Shown: positions 1-7,013 of the stretch, piece after piece
How positions within the stretch are numbered: the stretch's first letter is position 1
How the letters are laid out: each line of letters begins with the position of its first letter
Assembly (NCBI GenBank): GCA_021816545.1
Contig: JAKAXP010000040.1
Location: 1-13,248 of the forward strand
DNA from: Bacteroidota bacterium
Lineage (GTDB): Bacteria; Bacteroidota; Bacteroidia; Bacteroidales; VadinHA17
Reading direction: 5' to 3'
DNA: 13,248 nt
Notes under the pieces: generated by a model
Told to the model about the DNA's origin: nothing
What the model saw: the letters and a program-made list of their open reading frames with translations, nothing else
The model's database searches: none
Position numbers and translations under genes: made by a program

Positions 1-290
1 TCACCGTCAAGGAGGTAGAATGATTCATCTTCCCGGGTATGGATGTGAGGTGGTGGTTCAAGGCCTTTTATCTCATAACCGTGAATAAGTGCAAATGATC
101 CGCCTGTATCCTTTCCGGAAAGAAGTATGCTCATCAGATGTCCTATATACCAGTATGAATTCTTCAGTTCCGGAGCCAGCATTGCCGGAGCCCCGGCATC
201 ACCGGCAACATTGCGCACTGTGTCAAAACCCATCGCTAAAGGCGCTATGCCTGCTGCGGAAAGTCCCATCAGAAAAGATTTCCTGTTCAT
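1..290 (-). CDS. Secreted cupin-domain protein (3' part outside the window)
   Basis: Only the first 96 codons lie in the window; the rest runs off the left edge. The N-terminus (MNRKSFLMGLSAAGIAPLAM) is a signal-like stretch with the shape of a Tat leader, but it has RK rather than RR before SFL, so Tat export is possible and not shown. Residues 79-96 (PPPHIHTREDESFYLLDG) match cupin motif 1, H-x-H-x4-E-x6-G, with likely metal ligands His82, His84 and Glu89. The family is a small beta-barrel that usually binds Fe, Mn, Ni or Zn and includes dioxygenases, isomerases and non-enzymatic binders, so no substrate can be named. It lies 87 bp downstream of the DUF5602-like lipoprotein gene on the same strand, with a hairpin between them. 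The ATG at 290 is chosen because it gives the leader; there is no convincing Shine-Dalgarno sequence. Confidence 0.85.
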   Translation of the reverse strand, partial: MNRKSFLMGLSAAGIAPLAMGFDTVRNVAGDAGAPAMLAPELKNSYWYIGHLMSILLSGKDTGGSFALIHGYEIKGLEPPPHIHTREDESFYLLDG

Positions 291-318
291 AACAATTATT
301 TATTTGAGGAGAATCAAA

Positions 319-344
319 CTCCCCGGCACATAAATGCCGGGGAG
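319..344 (-). terminator. GC-rich hairpin between lipoprotein and cupin genes; terminator or attenuator
   Basis: A perfect 10-bp stem, CTCCCCGGCA / TGCCGGGGAG, with a 6-nt loop (CATAAA on the plus strand). On the minus strand it sits just after the stop of the DUF5602-like gene and before the cupin gene, and is followed by TTTGATTCTCC, a short and interrupted T-run. It could end transcription of the upstream gene, reduce read-through into the cupin gene, or protect the 3' end of an upstream mRNA. Confidence 0.6.
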
Positions 345-377
345 ATGAAAACCAATTAACCTGCCTTCAGGCATTTA

Positions 378-1199
378 TCACTGCCCCTGGCGGAACTGCA
401 GATCACGCAGGGCAACAATGAACTCATTTCCGGCCTTTGAGTAAGAGATTTCATACCGGGTGGGATACCAGCCATCGCGCTTAAAGGCAGCAGGCTGAGG
501 AATAACAATTACTTCATCCGGACGGGTGAGCAGGTAGTCACGGGTCAGCATAGGCTCCCAGAACACAAACTCTCCGTCATAGGAGCCCCAGATGAAGGTC
601 TTGGTAAATGTGGCTCCGTGAAGTTCGGGAGAGGCTCCGTCAAGCCAGTGTACCCCCATGAACGGTACAAAGCCAGGGCCTCTGAAATATCCGGCCGGGA
701 CATATTCCTGCGCCGGAAGGTTCTCGAATTCAGCCACTTTATCCGGCAGCATGGCCAGGCGCTCCTCATCGGGGATAATGTAAAAATGAACATCAAAATG
801 AGGCAATCCGTAGATCTGGGGCGGCTCATGCCCCTGCGGATTCCAGTCGAGCATGACAAAAGTGTAGAAGTTTTTGCCCTTCCCTTTGGGAAGTTCAAGG
901 ACTACACCAGTCATATCCTTCGGAAGATTATTCAGGGCTCCTGCCGAGATGGACAGTCCCACCGAAGTTGGTTCACCATCCCTGTTTTCAGTTACCCATG
1001 CACGTGCCTGTCCGTTGCCGATATGACGGGCACTGCTGTAAAAGGTAAGATCCGGATTGGCATTGCTAACATCTGCCACCCCGTTTTTGAGATTAATATC
1101 GGATGAAGAAATGCTTCCGTCATCCTTCTGACAAGCCTGAAGAAAAGAGAACACTCCGGCTGCCAGCAAAAGCGCCAGTACTTTATGAGTTCTTTTCAT
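378..1199 (-). CDS. Lipoprotein resembling DUF5602 / TTHB210-like proteins
   Basis: A 273-residue protein. Residues 1-23 form a lipoprotein signal peptide (Lys-Arg, then a hydrophobic run, then LQAC, lipidated Cys at 23), so it should be anchored in the envelope. The mature part has an N-terminal region with YSSARHIGNGQARAWV, a G-x-P-x-S-x-G-x-x-I segment (GEPTSVGLSIS), and the motif LPHFDVHFYII at about residues 132-142, with two His spaced by three residues. From memory this arrangement (GxARxW, PTSVGL, PHFDxHFY) fits the DUF5602/TTHB210-like domain; no function is established that I can cite. The His/Asp motif could bind metal, which is inference. It precedes a cupin gene on the same strand, so the two may act together. 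The ATG at 1199 is the only start that keeps the signal peptide. Confidence 0.75.
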   Translation of the reverse strand: MKRTHKVLALLLAAGVFSFLQACQKDDGSISSSDINLKNGVADVSNANPDLTFYSSARHIGNGQARAWVTENRDGEPTSVGLSISAGALNNLPKDMTGVVLELPKGKGKNFYTFVMLDWNPQGHEPPQIYGLPHFDVHFYIIPDEERLAMLPDKVAEFENLPAQEYVPAGYFRGPGFVPFMGVHWLDGASPELHGATFTKTFIWGSYDGEFVFWEPMLTRDYLLTRPDEVIVIPQPAAFKRDGWYPTRYEISYSKAGNEFIVALRDLQFRQGQ

Positions 1200-1496
1200 A
1201 ACTGGAAATTTTAAAATGATTCCTACTCTTATGGCTTTTCAGTTCTGCCCCGGTTTTGATGTGGTTTTCCGGTTACACAATGAAAATGAAACATGTTTCT
1301 AACACATAGAAACAATGCCAGTTTAGAAATGTTCATGCCAGGTAAGGACACGGAGTGAATTGATTATCTGGTCAATGGCTGACTCCCCCGTTTCACCTGT
1401 ATATCAGGAACGATTTTATGAAGTTTTAAAAAACTTTTAGTTGCCGCAAGTAATCATTTAAGTCTTGCCGCATTTGGGGCACGGCGTACTGAAAAG
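1200..1496. other. Intergenic region of 297 bp with dyad cluster, no gene
   Basis: No plausible coding frame. It lies upstream of the DUF5602-like gene and downstream of the next minus-strand lipoprotein gene. It contains the overlapping dyads at 1288-1314, a small AT-only palindrome (AAGTTTT-AA-AAAACTT, 1421-1436), and a direct repeat of TTGCCGCA at 1441-1448 and 1465-1472. No exact TAnnTTTG promoter element for the minus strand was found here. No clear terminator for the lipoprotein gene ending at 1497 was found either. Confidence 0.6.
1288..1314. promoter_or_regulatory. Overlapping palindromes, candidate operator for the 378-1199 gene
   Basis: Two dyads share a half-site. GAAACATGTTTC (1288-1299) is a perfect 12-bp palindrome. 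TGTTTCTA-N5-TAGAAACA (1294-1301 and 1307-1314) is a perfect 8-bp inverted repeat. Together they give three copies of GAAACA/TGTTTC. The site is about 90-115 bp upstream of the minus-strand start at 1199, a reasonable place for a transcription factor site. No regulator is identified. Confidence 0.4.
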
Positions 1497-2351
1497 CTAA
1501 AGAATTGTCATTTTCTGACTGAACAGGATGTCTCCGAGCCATATCCTGGATTCACCCTGGTAAAGATCATCTGCAGATACCTGGTATGACAAACCCGGAA
1601 AATCGAATACAACTTTGTATTTACCCGAAGCTGGCATTGTACCAGGCGAATATGTAAATGTAAAAGTTTTTGATTCGCCCGGATCAAGTTTTGTCAGCCA
1701 CTCCATGCGCCAGCTGTTCCACGGATCGGGAGCTACGTGCGGAATGTTGTCGGCAAAAACCTCACTGCCATTATCCGGATCATAGAGATGCAATCCGTTC
1801 GTAAAATACCTGAAAAGACCTGGGCCTGTTTTTCCGGGATCAAGAATGAGCAGACCTGATTCATCCATATTCGTCACGGTAAGGGCGAAAGACATCTCCG
1901 CCCCTGAGATGACCGGAGCTGCAGCAGTAACTGCCAGCCCTGAGTGAAGCAGCCCGTTCCGGCTCATCAGGCCTGTCATCCGGTCATTGTTGATCAGAGA
2001 CCTGTCAGATGGGAGCCAGGTGTCAATCCTTAAGGCAAAGGGCTGAAGGAATAAAGGACAGGACATGATAACCGGGGATGAGGGCATGGAACTCAGATAT
2101 AGTGGCCAGAACGAACCTGAAAGTACCTGTTCACCCCTGTCATAAAATGCAAATGACCCGCTTTCAATATCATTAAGCTCACTGTGGCTTCGCTTCAGGT
2201 AAAGAACATGCGCAGACGAGTCGTAAAGACTTATGTCATCAATCTTAAATTCCAGGTTATTATTAATTGCAAAAATTACATCTCTTCCCGGTTTTTCACA
2301 TGATGATAAAATGACAAAGGCTGCCATCCCGGCAATTAAGGTATTCTTCAT
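1497..2351 (-). CDS. Lipoprotein of unknown function with C-terminal Ig-like region
   Basis: A 284-residue protein not recognised as a named family. The start MKNTLIAGMAAFVILSSC is a lipoprotein signal with lipidated Cys18, so it should be membrane-anchored in the envelope. Residues about 30-130 are beta-rich and hydrophobic, with FKIDDISLYDSS and a serine/proline-rich stretch. From about 150 the pattern of a beta-sandwich appears: SFALTVTNMDESGLLI, a turn-rich middle, then LDPGESKTFTFTYSP and GKYKVVFDFPG, as in Ig-like or BsuPI-type domains with a 'PGES-TFTF' strand. This suggests a binding or structural role rather than an enzyme; no catalytic motif is visible. It stands alone: 297 bp from the next minus-strand gene and divergent from the gene at 2546. 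Confidence 0.75.
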   Translation of the reverse strand: MKNTLIAGMAAFVILSSCEKPGRDVIFAINNNLEFKIDDISLYDSSAHVLYLKRSHSELNDIESGSFAFYDRGEQVLSGSFWPLYLSSMPSSPVIMSCPLFLQPFALRIDTWLPSDRSLINNDRMTGLMSRNGLLHSGLAVTAAAPVISGAEMSFALTVTNMDESGLLILDPGKTGPGLFRYFTNGLHLYDPDNGSEVFADNIPHVAPDPWNSWRMEWLTKLDPGESKTFTFTYSPGTMPASGKYKVVFDFPGLSYQVSADDLYQGESRIWLGDILFSQKMTIL

Positions 2352-2496
2352 GGCTGGTCATTTTGATTTGGCATCAGTTAACCCGCAAATACCATGCCCG
2401 CTGTTTGTCGGCCGGGAAGAATCTGATGATTTTGTGCCGAAGGGCATGTATGAATAAAAAAAGTGTGATTTAACTTCCTCTTAACTTAAGGAAAAA

Positions 2497-2504
2497 TACC
2501 TTTG
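2497..2504 (+). promoter_or_regulatory. Bacteroidota-type -7 promoter element
   Basis: TACCTTTG fits the -7 consensus TAnnTTTG exactly. The expected -33 TTTG is poorly matched (CTTC at the 19-bp spacing). Transcription would start near 2511, giving a short leader before the exported-protein gene at 2546. That initiation point would lie only about 11 nt before the upstream ATG at 2522, which favours an internal start. Confidence 0.5.
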
Positions 2505-2545
2505 AATTGAAATAACCGGAGATGTTCCACTTAAAAATGATTATC

Positions 2546-3103
2546 ATGAAAATTAATCCAGTAAGATTACAGGTATTGCCGCTGCTGGTAGTGACAGCAC
2601 TCCTACTGCATACGGCAGTGATGGCACAGGGATCAAAAACAAACTTTTCAGGCAGCTGGACCTACAATGCCGGCAAAAGCAACACCGGCCAGCCTCAGGG
2701 TCAGGCAGCGGGCCAGGGCCAGAATTCAGGAGGGCAGAACCGCGGAGGCTTTGGCGGTGGCGATTTCGTTGTTAAACAGGATGGCAACCTCCTGACGGTG
2801 GAAAGAACCATGACCGCATCTGACGGGTCAGCCAGGACGATGAGCTCAAAATATACCCTCGACGGGAAAGAGTCAGTGAACACCTCACGCATGGGAGAAA
2901 GCAAATCATTTGCGACCTGGTCCGGAGACGGGAAGAAACTTACAATTGAAACAATGCGTACGATGACCAGGGACGGAGAAACAAGAACCATGAAAACCAT
3001 TGAGGTATGGAGCCTGACTGACAGTAAAACCCTTCAGATTGAAACCACCATGCCTTCTCCCAACGGGGAAAGAAAAATGACCTCGGTATACGACAAGAAG
3101 TAG
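2546..3103 (+). CDS. Small exported protein with three internal beta repeats
   Basis: A 185-residue protein if started at 2546; in-frame ATGs at 2522 and 2537 would add 8 or 3 residues before the signal peptide. The chosen start gives MKINPVRLQVLPLLVVTALL followed by a signal peptidase I-like site, AVMA|Q. The mature protein begins with NFSGSWTYNAGKS, a motif common at the start of small secreted lipocalin-like or unknown beta proteins. A linker rich in Gly and Gln follows (nt about 2690-2765). Then three units of the pattern L-T-[IV]-E-x-T-M-x3-[DN]-G-x2-R-[TK]-M appear (TVERTMTASDGSARTM, TIETMRTMTRDGETRTM, QIETTMPSPNGERKM), likely repeated beta hairpins. Function unknown. It is 35 bp upstream of the DUF2264-type gene and probably shares its transcript. 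Confidence 0.8.
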   Translation: MKINPVRLQVLPLLVVTALLLHTAVMAQGSKTNFSGSWTYNAGKSNTGQPQGQAAGQGQNSGGQNRGGFGGGDFVVKQDGNLLTVERTMTASDGSARTMSSKYTLDGKESVNTSRMGESKSFATWSGDGKKLTIETMRTMTRDGETRTMKTIEVWSLTDSKTLQIETTMPSPNGERKMTSVYDKK

Positions 3104-3138
3104 CTGGACAGCCTCAAAATCAGGGGCCTTGAGAGATA

Positions 3139-5193
3139 ATGAAGCCAAGATTTGAAGTTGAGAATCCCGACTTTACACTGAGTCCCCTGACGGGGATGAC
3201 CAGGAATCATTACATTGAACTGGCAAAGTACCTGCTTGAGAGAGCGTTCACACATGTCAGGTCAGTGGATGATCCTATCACTTTCCCCATCGTACCGGGA
3301 AAGAGTTATCCGCAGGAAGGCTCTCCCGACTGGCGGTTCAGGTCACTTGAGTTCGAGGCACTGGAGAGGACTTTCACCCTTGCCGGACCCCTTATACATG
3401 TTGACCCGGAAGTAACTGTAAGGGGAATAAGGTTGCGTGATTACTATAAGCTTCACCTTTACAATGCTCTCACCCCGGGTCATCCCAACTCGGTTCCTCT
3501 CCCTGAAGACCTGCCGGATGCAACTTACCAGTTCACCTGTGAGTTCGGCGGGCTGTTCAAAACCCTTCTGCTGATGTCTGACACTCTCTGGTCAGGATAT
3601 TCGCAGAAAGAAAAGGATGAAATGGCAGTGACCATTTCCAGATGGGGCCATCACCGCACCACCCAGAACAACTGGCGCATCTTCAACATAGTTACTCTCT
3701 CCTTCCTGAAGAAGTACGGTTATGAGATAGATGACGACCTGCTTAAGAGCCATCTGCTATGGGTAGCCTCATACCACTCCGGGAACGGCTGGTACCTCGA
3801 ACAGACCTACAATTATTATTCAATCAGCCTTTTTATAGTTTATACAACCATATGGAACAGGGCCTTTGGCGATGAACATTACCCGGAGATAGCAGAAATC
3901 ATTGAACGGTCAGCACAGAAGCTGATGGAGTCAATCACCTGTTTTTTCGGACGCGATGGCTACATTAATATGTGGTCAAGGAGCATCTGCTACCGTACAT
4001 GGGTCTCCGGAGCATTTCCCGTTGCATTCATGCTTAAGAACCCCGGTCTTCTTGATCCGGGTTTTGCACGCCGTCTCTGCTCCGGCTCATTGCTGCAGTT
4101 TACAGGACGTGAGGATTTTTATCATAACGATATTCCCAGCCTTGGATTCTACGGGCGCCGGGAGTACATGATACAGAACTACAGTTGCCCTGCCAGCCCG
4201 TTCATCATGTTCCTCCCGTTCATCTGCCTGGCTTTGCCGGAAGATTCACCATTCTGGACTGCAACTGAGAATGAGGGCTTCTGGCCGGATCTGAAAAAGA
4301 AGCCGAAGATCACAATTCTTGAGAACCCGGGACTGGTACTTGTCAACCACGGGATAACAGGTGCTTCGGAAATCATTCCGGGCAAAGTGTATTACGATGA
4401 CCCCAACTATTCAAAACTGGCTTACAACACCCGTTTCCCCTGGGAGGACCATGATCCGCAGGGAGGAACCTCGATGGAGTACAGTTTCAGGAGCCTTGAT
4501 CCGCGTGATGTCAGGGGCGAGGATGTCAACTTCTACCTGACAGGAGCCACCCTTGGCAATAATCCGGAGCGGAGCATGCTTTTCTCCACCTCGCAGAGCA
4601 TGGTTTTCAACAGTGTACGTGACGGTGTTGTATACCGCCAGGCGCTGATGAGAAGGCCTCCGAACAACGGGGTAGGCTATATTATTGATCTTGCGGACAT
4701 CGTCATTCCCGGCGGGGTAATACGTGTTGACCGCTCACGGATGGCATTTGAACATGAGCTGACACTGGGTCATTTCGGACTGCCTCATGATGCTGGAAAA
4801 ACCCCGATGGTAAGCCGCACTGAAGATGGCAGCAGGAAGGTGATGACCGCAGCGATCAGGGGAAGGCGTGTTGCCCTGATAACGTATGCCGGGTGGGATA
4901 GCCTGGAGTCTCTTACCCACACCAACCATAACGCCGAGGCAGATGAAAGCACTGTCATCTTTGCCCGCCGGAAGCGCCTGTCAAGGAACCCGGCGATGGA
5001 ACTGATGATATCGGTTTTTCTCCACAGGACTGACGACGGACAGTGGAGTCCTGAAGAGCTGGATCCCATCCGCCAGATCCGGATAATGGACGTCACCCCG
5101 GTCTTTTCCCCGCTGGGTGCCGAGATTACTCTCCGTGACGGCACCCTGTACAGAGTATTCTTTGAAGAGATTGACGGCAACCGCCGCACCTGA
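3139..5193 (+). CDS. DUF2264-type protein, predicted (alpha/alpha)-barrel, possibly a glycoside hydrolase
   Basis: 684 residues, full length for the family. Features I associate with DUF2264: LSPLTGMTRNHYIELAKYLL at about 15-34; a FEALERTFTLAGPL segment at about 73-86; NNW at 177-179; NGWYLEQTYNYYS at 216-228, where relatives usually have an Asp-Gly and a DYY; and a C-terminal beta-rich half from about 390. The N-terminal half should be an (alpha/alpha) barrel as in polysaccharide lyases and heparinase-like enzymes. Some DUF2264-related proteins of gut Bacteroides have been placed in family GH154 (beta-glucuronidase); whether this protein belongs there is inference. There is no signal peptide or membrane segment, so it is predicted to be cytoplasmic, unlike many relatives. 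It follows the exported repeat protein by 35 bp. Its stop abuts the stop of the convergent permease gene. ATG at 3139 has only a weak GAGAGA upstream. Confidence 0.8.
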   Translation: MKPRFEVENPDFTLSPLTGMTRNHYIELAKYLLERAFTHVRSVDDPITFPIVPGKSYPQEGSPDWRFRSLEFEALERTFTLAGPLIHVDPEVTVRGIRLRDYYKLHLYNALTPGHPNSVPLPEDLPDATYQFTCEFGGLFKTLLLMSDTLWSGYSQKEKDEMAVTISRWGHHRTTQNNWRIFNIVTLSFLKKYGYEIDDDLLKSHLLWVASYHSGNGWYLEQTYNYYSISLFIVYTTIWNRAFGDEHYPEIAEIIERSAQKLMESITCFFGRDGYINMWSRSICYRTWVSGAFPVAFMLKNPGLLDPGFARRLCSGSLLQFTGREDFYHNDIPSLGFYGRREYMIQNYSCPASPFIMFLPFICLALPEDSPFWTATENEGFWPDLKKKPKITILENPGLVLVNHGITGASEIIPGKVYYDDPNYSKLAYNTRFPWEDHDPQGGTSMEYSFRSLDPRDVRGEDVNFYLTGATLGNNPERSMLFSTSQSMVFNSVRDGVVYRQALMRRPPNNGVGYIIDLADIVIPGGVIRVDRSRMAFEHELTLGHFGLPHDAGKTPMVSRTEDGSRKVMTAAIRGRRVALITYAGWDSLESLTHTNHNAEADESTVIFARRKRLSRNPAMELMISVFLHRTDDGQWSPEELDPIRQIRIMDVTPVFSPLGAEITLRDGTLYRVFFEEIDGNRRT

Positions 5194-5196
5194 TCA
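5191..5196. other. Abutting convergent stop codons (TGATCA)
   Basis: TGA at 5191-5193 ends the plus-strand DUF2264 gene and the complement of TCA at 5194-5196 ends the minus-strand AEC gene. There is no intergenic base, so any terminator must lie inside one of the coding regions, and transcripts running past the stops would be antisense to each other. Confidence 0.9.
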
Positions 5197-6147
5197 TCCG
5201 AACAGATTCAGACTCAGCAGTACCACCGGCAGCGTGATGACGCTGAGTATTGTTGATATGAAGACATTCGCCGTAGCAGTGCCGTCATCCTCTCCCAGTA
5301 TGTTCACCATTATAACCACGTTGACCATGCAAGGCATTGCAGCCTGCATAAGCATTACCGAAACAACTTCCTTGCGTAGAATTCCCGGGAAGAGAGTATT
5401 TACAAGGATAAAAATCCCAAGCAGGATAAAAGGCACCACCAGCAGCCTGTTCAACGAGAGAAGGTAGGCATTCCTGTTCCGGAGCATCTTCCTGCCATCG
5501 GCAAAATATATTACCGTGGCAATGAATATCATCGACAGGTACGTATTGGTCTTTCCCAGCGCACCTACCGTATCAAGAACGAACTTTGGCAGCTTTATTG
5601 AAAACAGGAAGAGCAGAAATCCTGAAATGATTGCTATTGTATTGATATTGAGTATTCTGTGAATGCCTGACTTCAGGTTGAATGAATTCCCGGGAGCAAT
5701 GATGGCAACACCCAGGGTCCACATGAGGATGTTCGAGACCAGCACGAAGATACTGCCGTAAAGAAGTCCTTCCTGTCCGAACTGGGCAGCGATCACCGGC
5801 AGTCCCAGATAGATTATATTCCCCAGCATGCTGTGCAGCCTGAAAATGGAGGCATGCCCCCCTTTGATACCGTAGATCCGGGCCGCAAGCCATCCGGCGA
5901 AGAGCATGAAAAGCATCGTAAGAACTGCAAGGAGAAGTGCCTGAAGGCTGTTTGCCAGGAGTCTCGGGGTTACTTCAATGGCACTGAAGCTTGTAAACAG
6001 CATTGCCGGCAATGTGACGTAAAATACCAGCCTGGCAAGGAAATCCTTTGTACCGGCAGTGAACACCTTTGCACGGCAGGCAATAAGCCCGATAACTACA
6101 ATCGTTGCCAGTATGCCAATCTGTCTGATAATAATGGCGGAGGTCAT
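5194..6147 (-). CDS. AEC-family permease (auxin efflux carrier / malonate transporter superfamily)
   Basis: 317 residues with about ten hydrophobic segments and hardly any soluble part, typical in length for the AEC family (PF03547). Characteristic motifs: LARLVFYVTLPAMLFTSFS at about 38-56 (the 'N/V-x-LPA-LF' helix), LGNIIYLGLPVIAAQFG at about 107-123 and, in the second half, MLMQAAMPCMVNVVIMVNILGEDDGTATANVFISTILSVITLPV. AEC members export or import small organic anions such as malonate; the substrate here cannot be predicted. The gene is convergent with the DUF2264 gene and divergent from the response-regulator gene, with its own candidate promoter at 6197-6204. ATG at 6147 begins directly before the first membrane segment. 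Confidence 0.9.
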   Translation of the reverse strand: MTSAIIIRQIGILATIVVIGLIACRAKVFTAGTKDFLARLVFYVTLPAMLFTSFSAIEVTPRLLANSLQALLLAVLTMLFMLFAGWLAARIYGIKGGHASIFRLHSMLGNIIYLGLPVIAAQFGQEGLLYGSIFVLVSNILMWTLGVAIIAPGNSFNLKSGIHRILNINTIAIISGFLLFLFSIKLPKFVLDTVGALGKTNTYLSMIFIATVIYFADGRKMLRNRNAYLLSLNRLLVVPFILLGIFILVNTLFPGILRKEVVSVMLMQAAMPCMVNVVIMVNILGEDDGTATANVFISTILSVITLPVVLLSLNLFG

Positions 6148-6186
6148 GGAATCATCTGTGAGGTTAAAGTCGCGGAAGCAGAGTTT

Positions 6187-6204
6187 TTTGCTGAAGCAAA
6201 GATA
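6187..6204 (-). promoter_or_regulatory. Promoter element for the AEC permease with overlapping dyad
   Basis: On the minus strand TATCTTTG (6204-6197) fits TAnnTTTG exactly; the -33 position holds only TGTT at a 19-bp spacing. Transcription would begin near 6190, about 43 nt before the ATG. The plus-strand dyad TTTGCT-GA-AGCAAA (6187-6200) overlaps the -7 element and the start point and could be an operator. Confidence 0.45.
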
Positions 6205-6240
6205 ACAGCGGGAAAGCTACCGGAACATGCCTGCTCATAC

Positions 6241-6270
6241 TTTAACCCTGAAATAGTTTTACTAATTTTG
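6241..6270 (+). promoter_or_regulatory. Promoter for the two-component system genes
   Basis: TAATTTTG (6263-6270) fits TAnnTTTG exactly. TTTA at 6241-6244 resembles the -33 TTTG with an 18-bp spacer. The start point would be near 6277, giving a leader of about 60 nt before the response-regulator ATG. Confidence 0.5.
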
Positions 6271-6335
6271 AGCGGGAGACCGGCTTCATATAAAAAAGTC
6301 AGGCCGGGCACCGGGAAAAACAGTTTGTTTGACAG

Positions 6336-7013
6336 ATGAAGATCCTCATTATAGAAGACGAGCCAAGGGTAGCCTCATTAATAAAGGAGGGGCTTGAGGA
6401 GAAACAGTATGAAGCGGTTGTGGCCTATGACGGGATAACCGGAGAAGAGGCTGCAATGAAGGAGGATATAGACCTGGTTATCCTTGATCTGATAATTCCA
6501 TATAAAAGCGGCATTGAGGTTTGCCGGTCTGTAAAGGCAGCAAGACCTGATCTCCCGGTTCTGATGCTTACAGCCCTGAGCACAACCGTAGACAAGGTAA
6601 AGGGCTTTGATGCCGGGGCTGATGACTACCTTGTGAAGCCGTTTGACTTCCCTGAGTTGCTTGCGCGCATCAAGTCACTGCTGAAGAGAAGCAGGACCGC
6701 CATGCAGCAGCCGCAGTCGCTGCGCGTTGCCGACCTCGAACTTGACCTCAGGAGAAAGGTGGCAATCCGCGGCGGTAAAGTCATTGAGCTTACTGCAAAG
6801 GAATTTGCCCTGCTTGAGTATTTCATGCGCAACAGCGGGAGGGTCCTTTCAAGGGTTGACATCTCTGAAAAAGTGTGGGATATCACCTATGACACAGGCA
6901 CAAACATCGTGGAGGTGTATGTGAATATCCTCAGGAAAAAGATTGACAGGGACTTCGAGCCAAAGCTCATACATACAAGGATCGGATTGGGATACATTTT
7001 CACTGACTCATAA
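6336..7013 (+). CDS. OmpR/PhoB-type response regulator
   Basis: 225 residues, normal for the family. Receiver domain 1-118: acidic pair Glu7/Asp8, phospho-acceptor Asp51 in VILDLIIP, Thr79 in MLTALS, and Lys101 in LVKPF. Winged-helix DNA-binding domain about 128-224, with LTAKEFALLEYFMRNSGRVLSR, the IVEVYVNILRKKI recognition helix region and IHTRIGLGYIF at the end. All residues needed for phosphorylation are present, so it should be a working transcription factor phosphorylated by the kinase encoded next to it. Its stop TAA is followed immediately by the kinase ATG, which suggests translational coupling. Sequence features are those of the CusR/CopR-like group, but the signal cannot be inferred. 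Confidence 0.95.
   Translation: MKILIIEDEPRVASLIKEGLEEKQYEAVVAYDGITGEEAAMKEDIDLVILDLIIPYKSGIEVCRSVKAARPDLPVLMLTALSTTVDKVKGFDAGADDYLVKPFDFPELLARIKSLLKRSRTAMQQPQSLRVADLELDLRRKVAIRGGKVIELTAKEFALLEYFMRNSGRVLSRVDISEKVWDITYDTGTNIVEVYVNILRKKIDRDFEPKLIHTRIGLGYIFTDS

Noticed and set aside
618..1106. Plus-strand open frame of 162 codons
   Set aside because: It lies antisense inside the DUF5602-like lipoprotein gene, has no recognisable domain or leader, and the opposite frame has a clear signal peptide and motifs.
1441..1472. Direct repeat TTGCCGCA spaced by 16 bp
   Set aside because: Only two 8-bp copies, no link to a promoter or known element; noted within the intergenic entry.
2393..2448. CATGCCC and GGGCATG as a hairpin upstream of the divergent genes
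   Set aside because: The 7-bp arms are 42 bp apart with little inner pairing, so chance is likely.
5833..6339. Plus-strand open frame of 168 codons running into the response-regulator start
   Set aside because: It is antisense to the AEC permease and crosses two exact promoter elements; its composition is not protein-like for any family I know.
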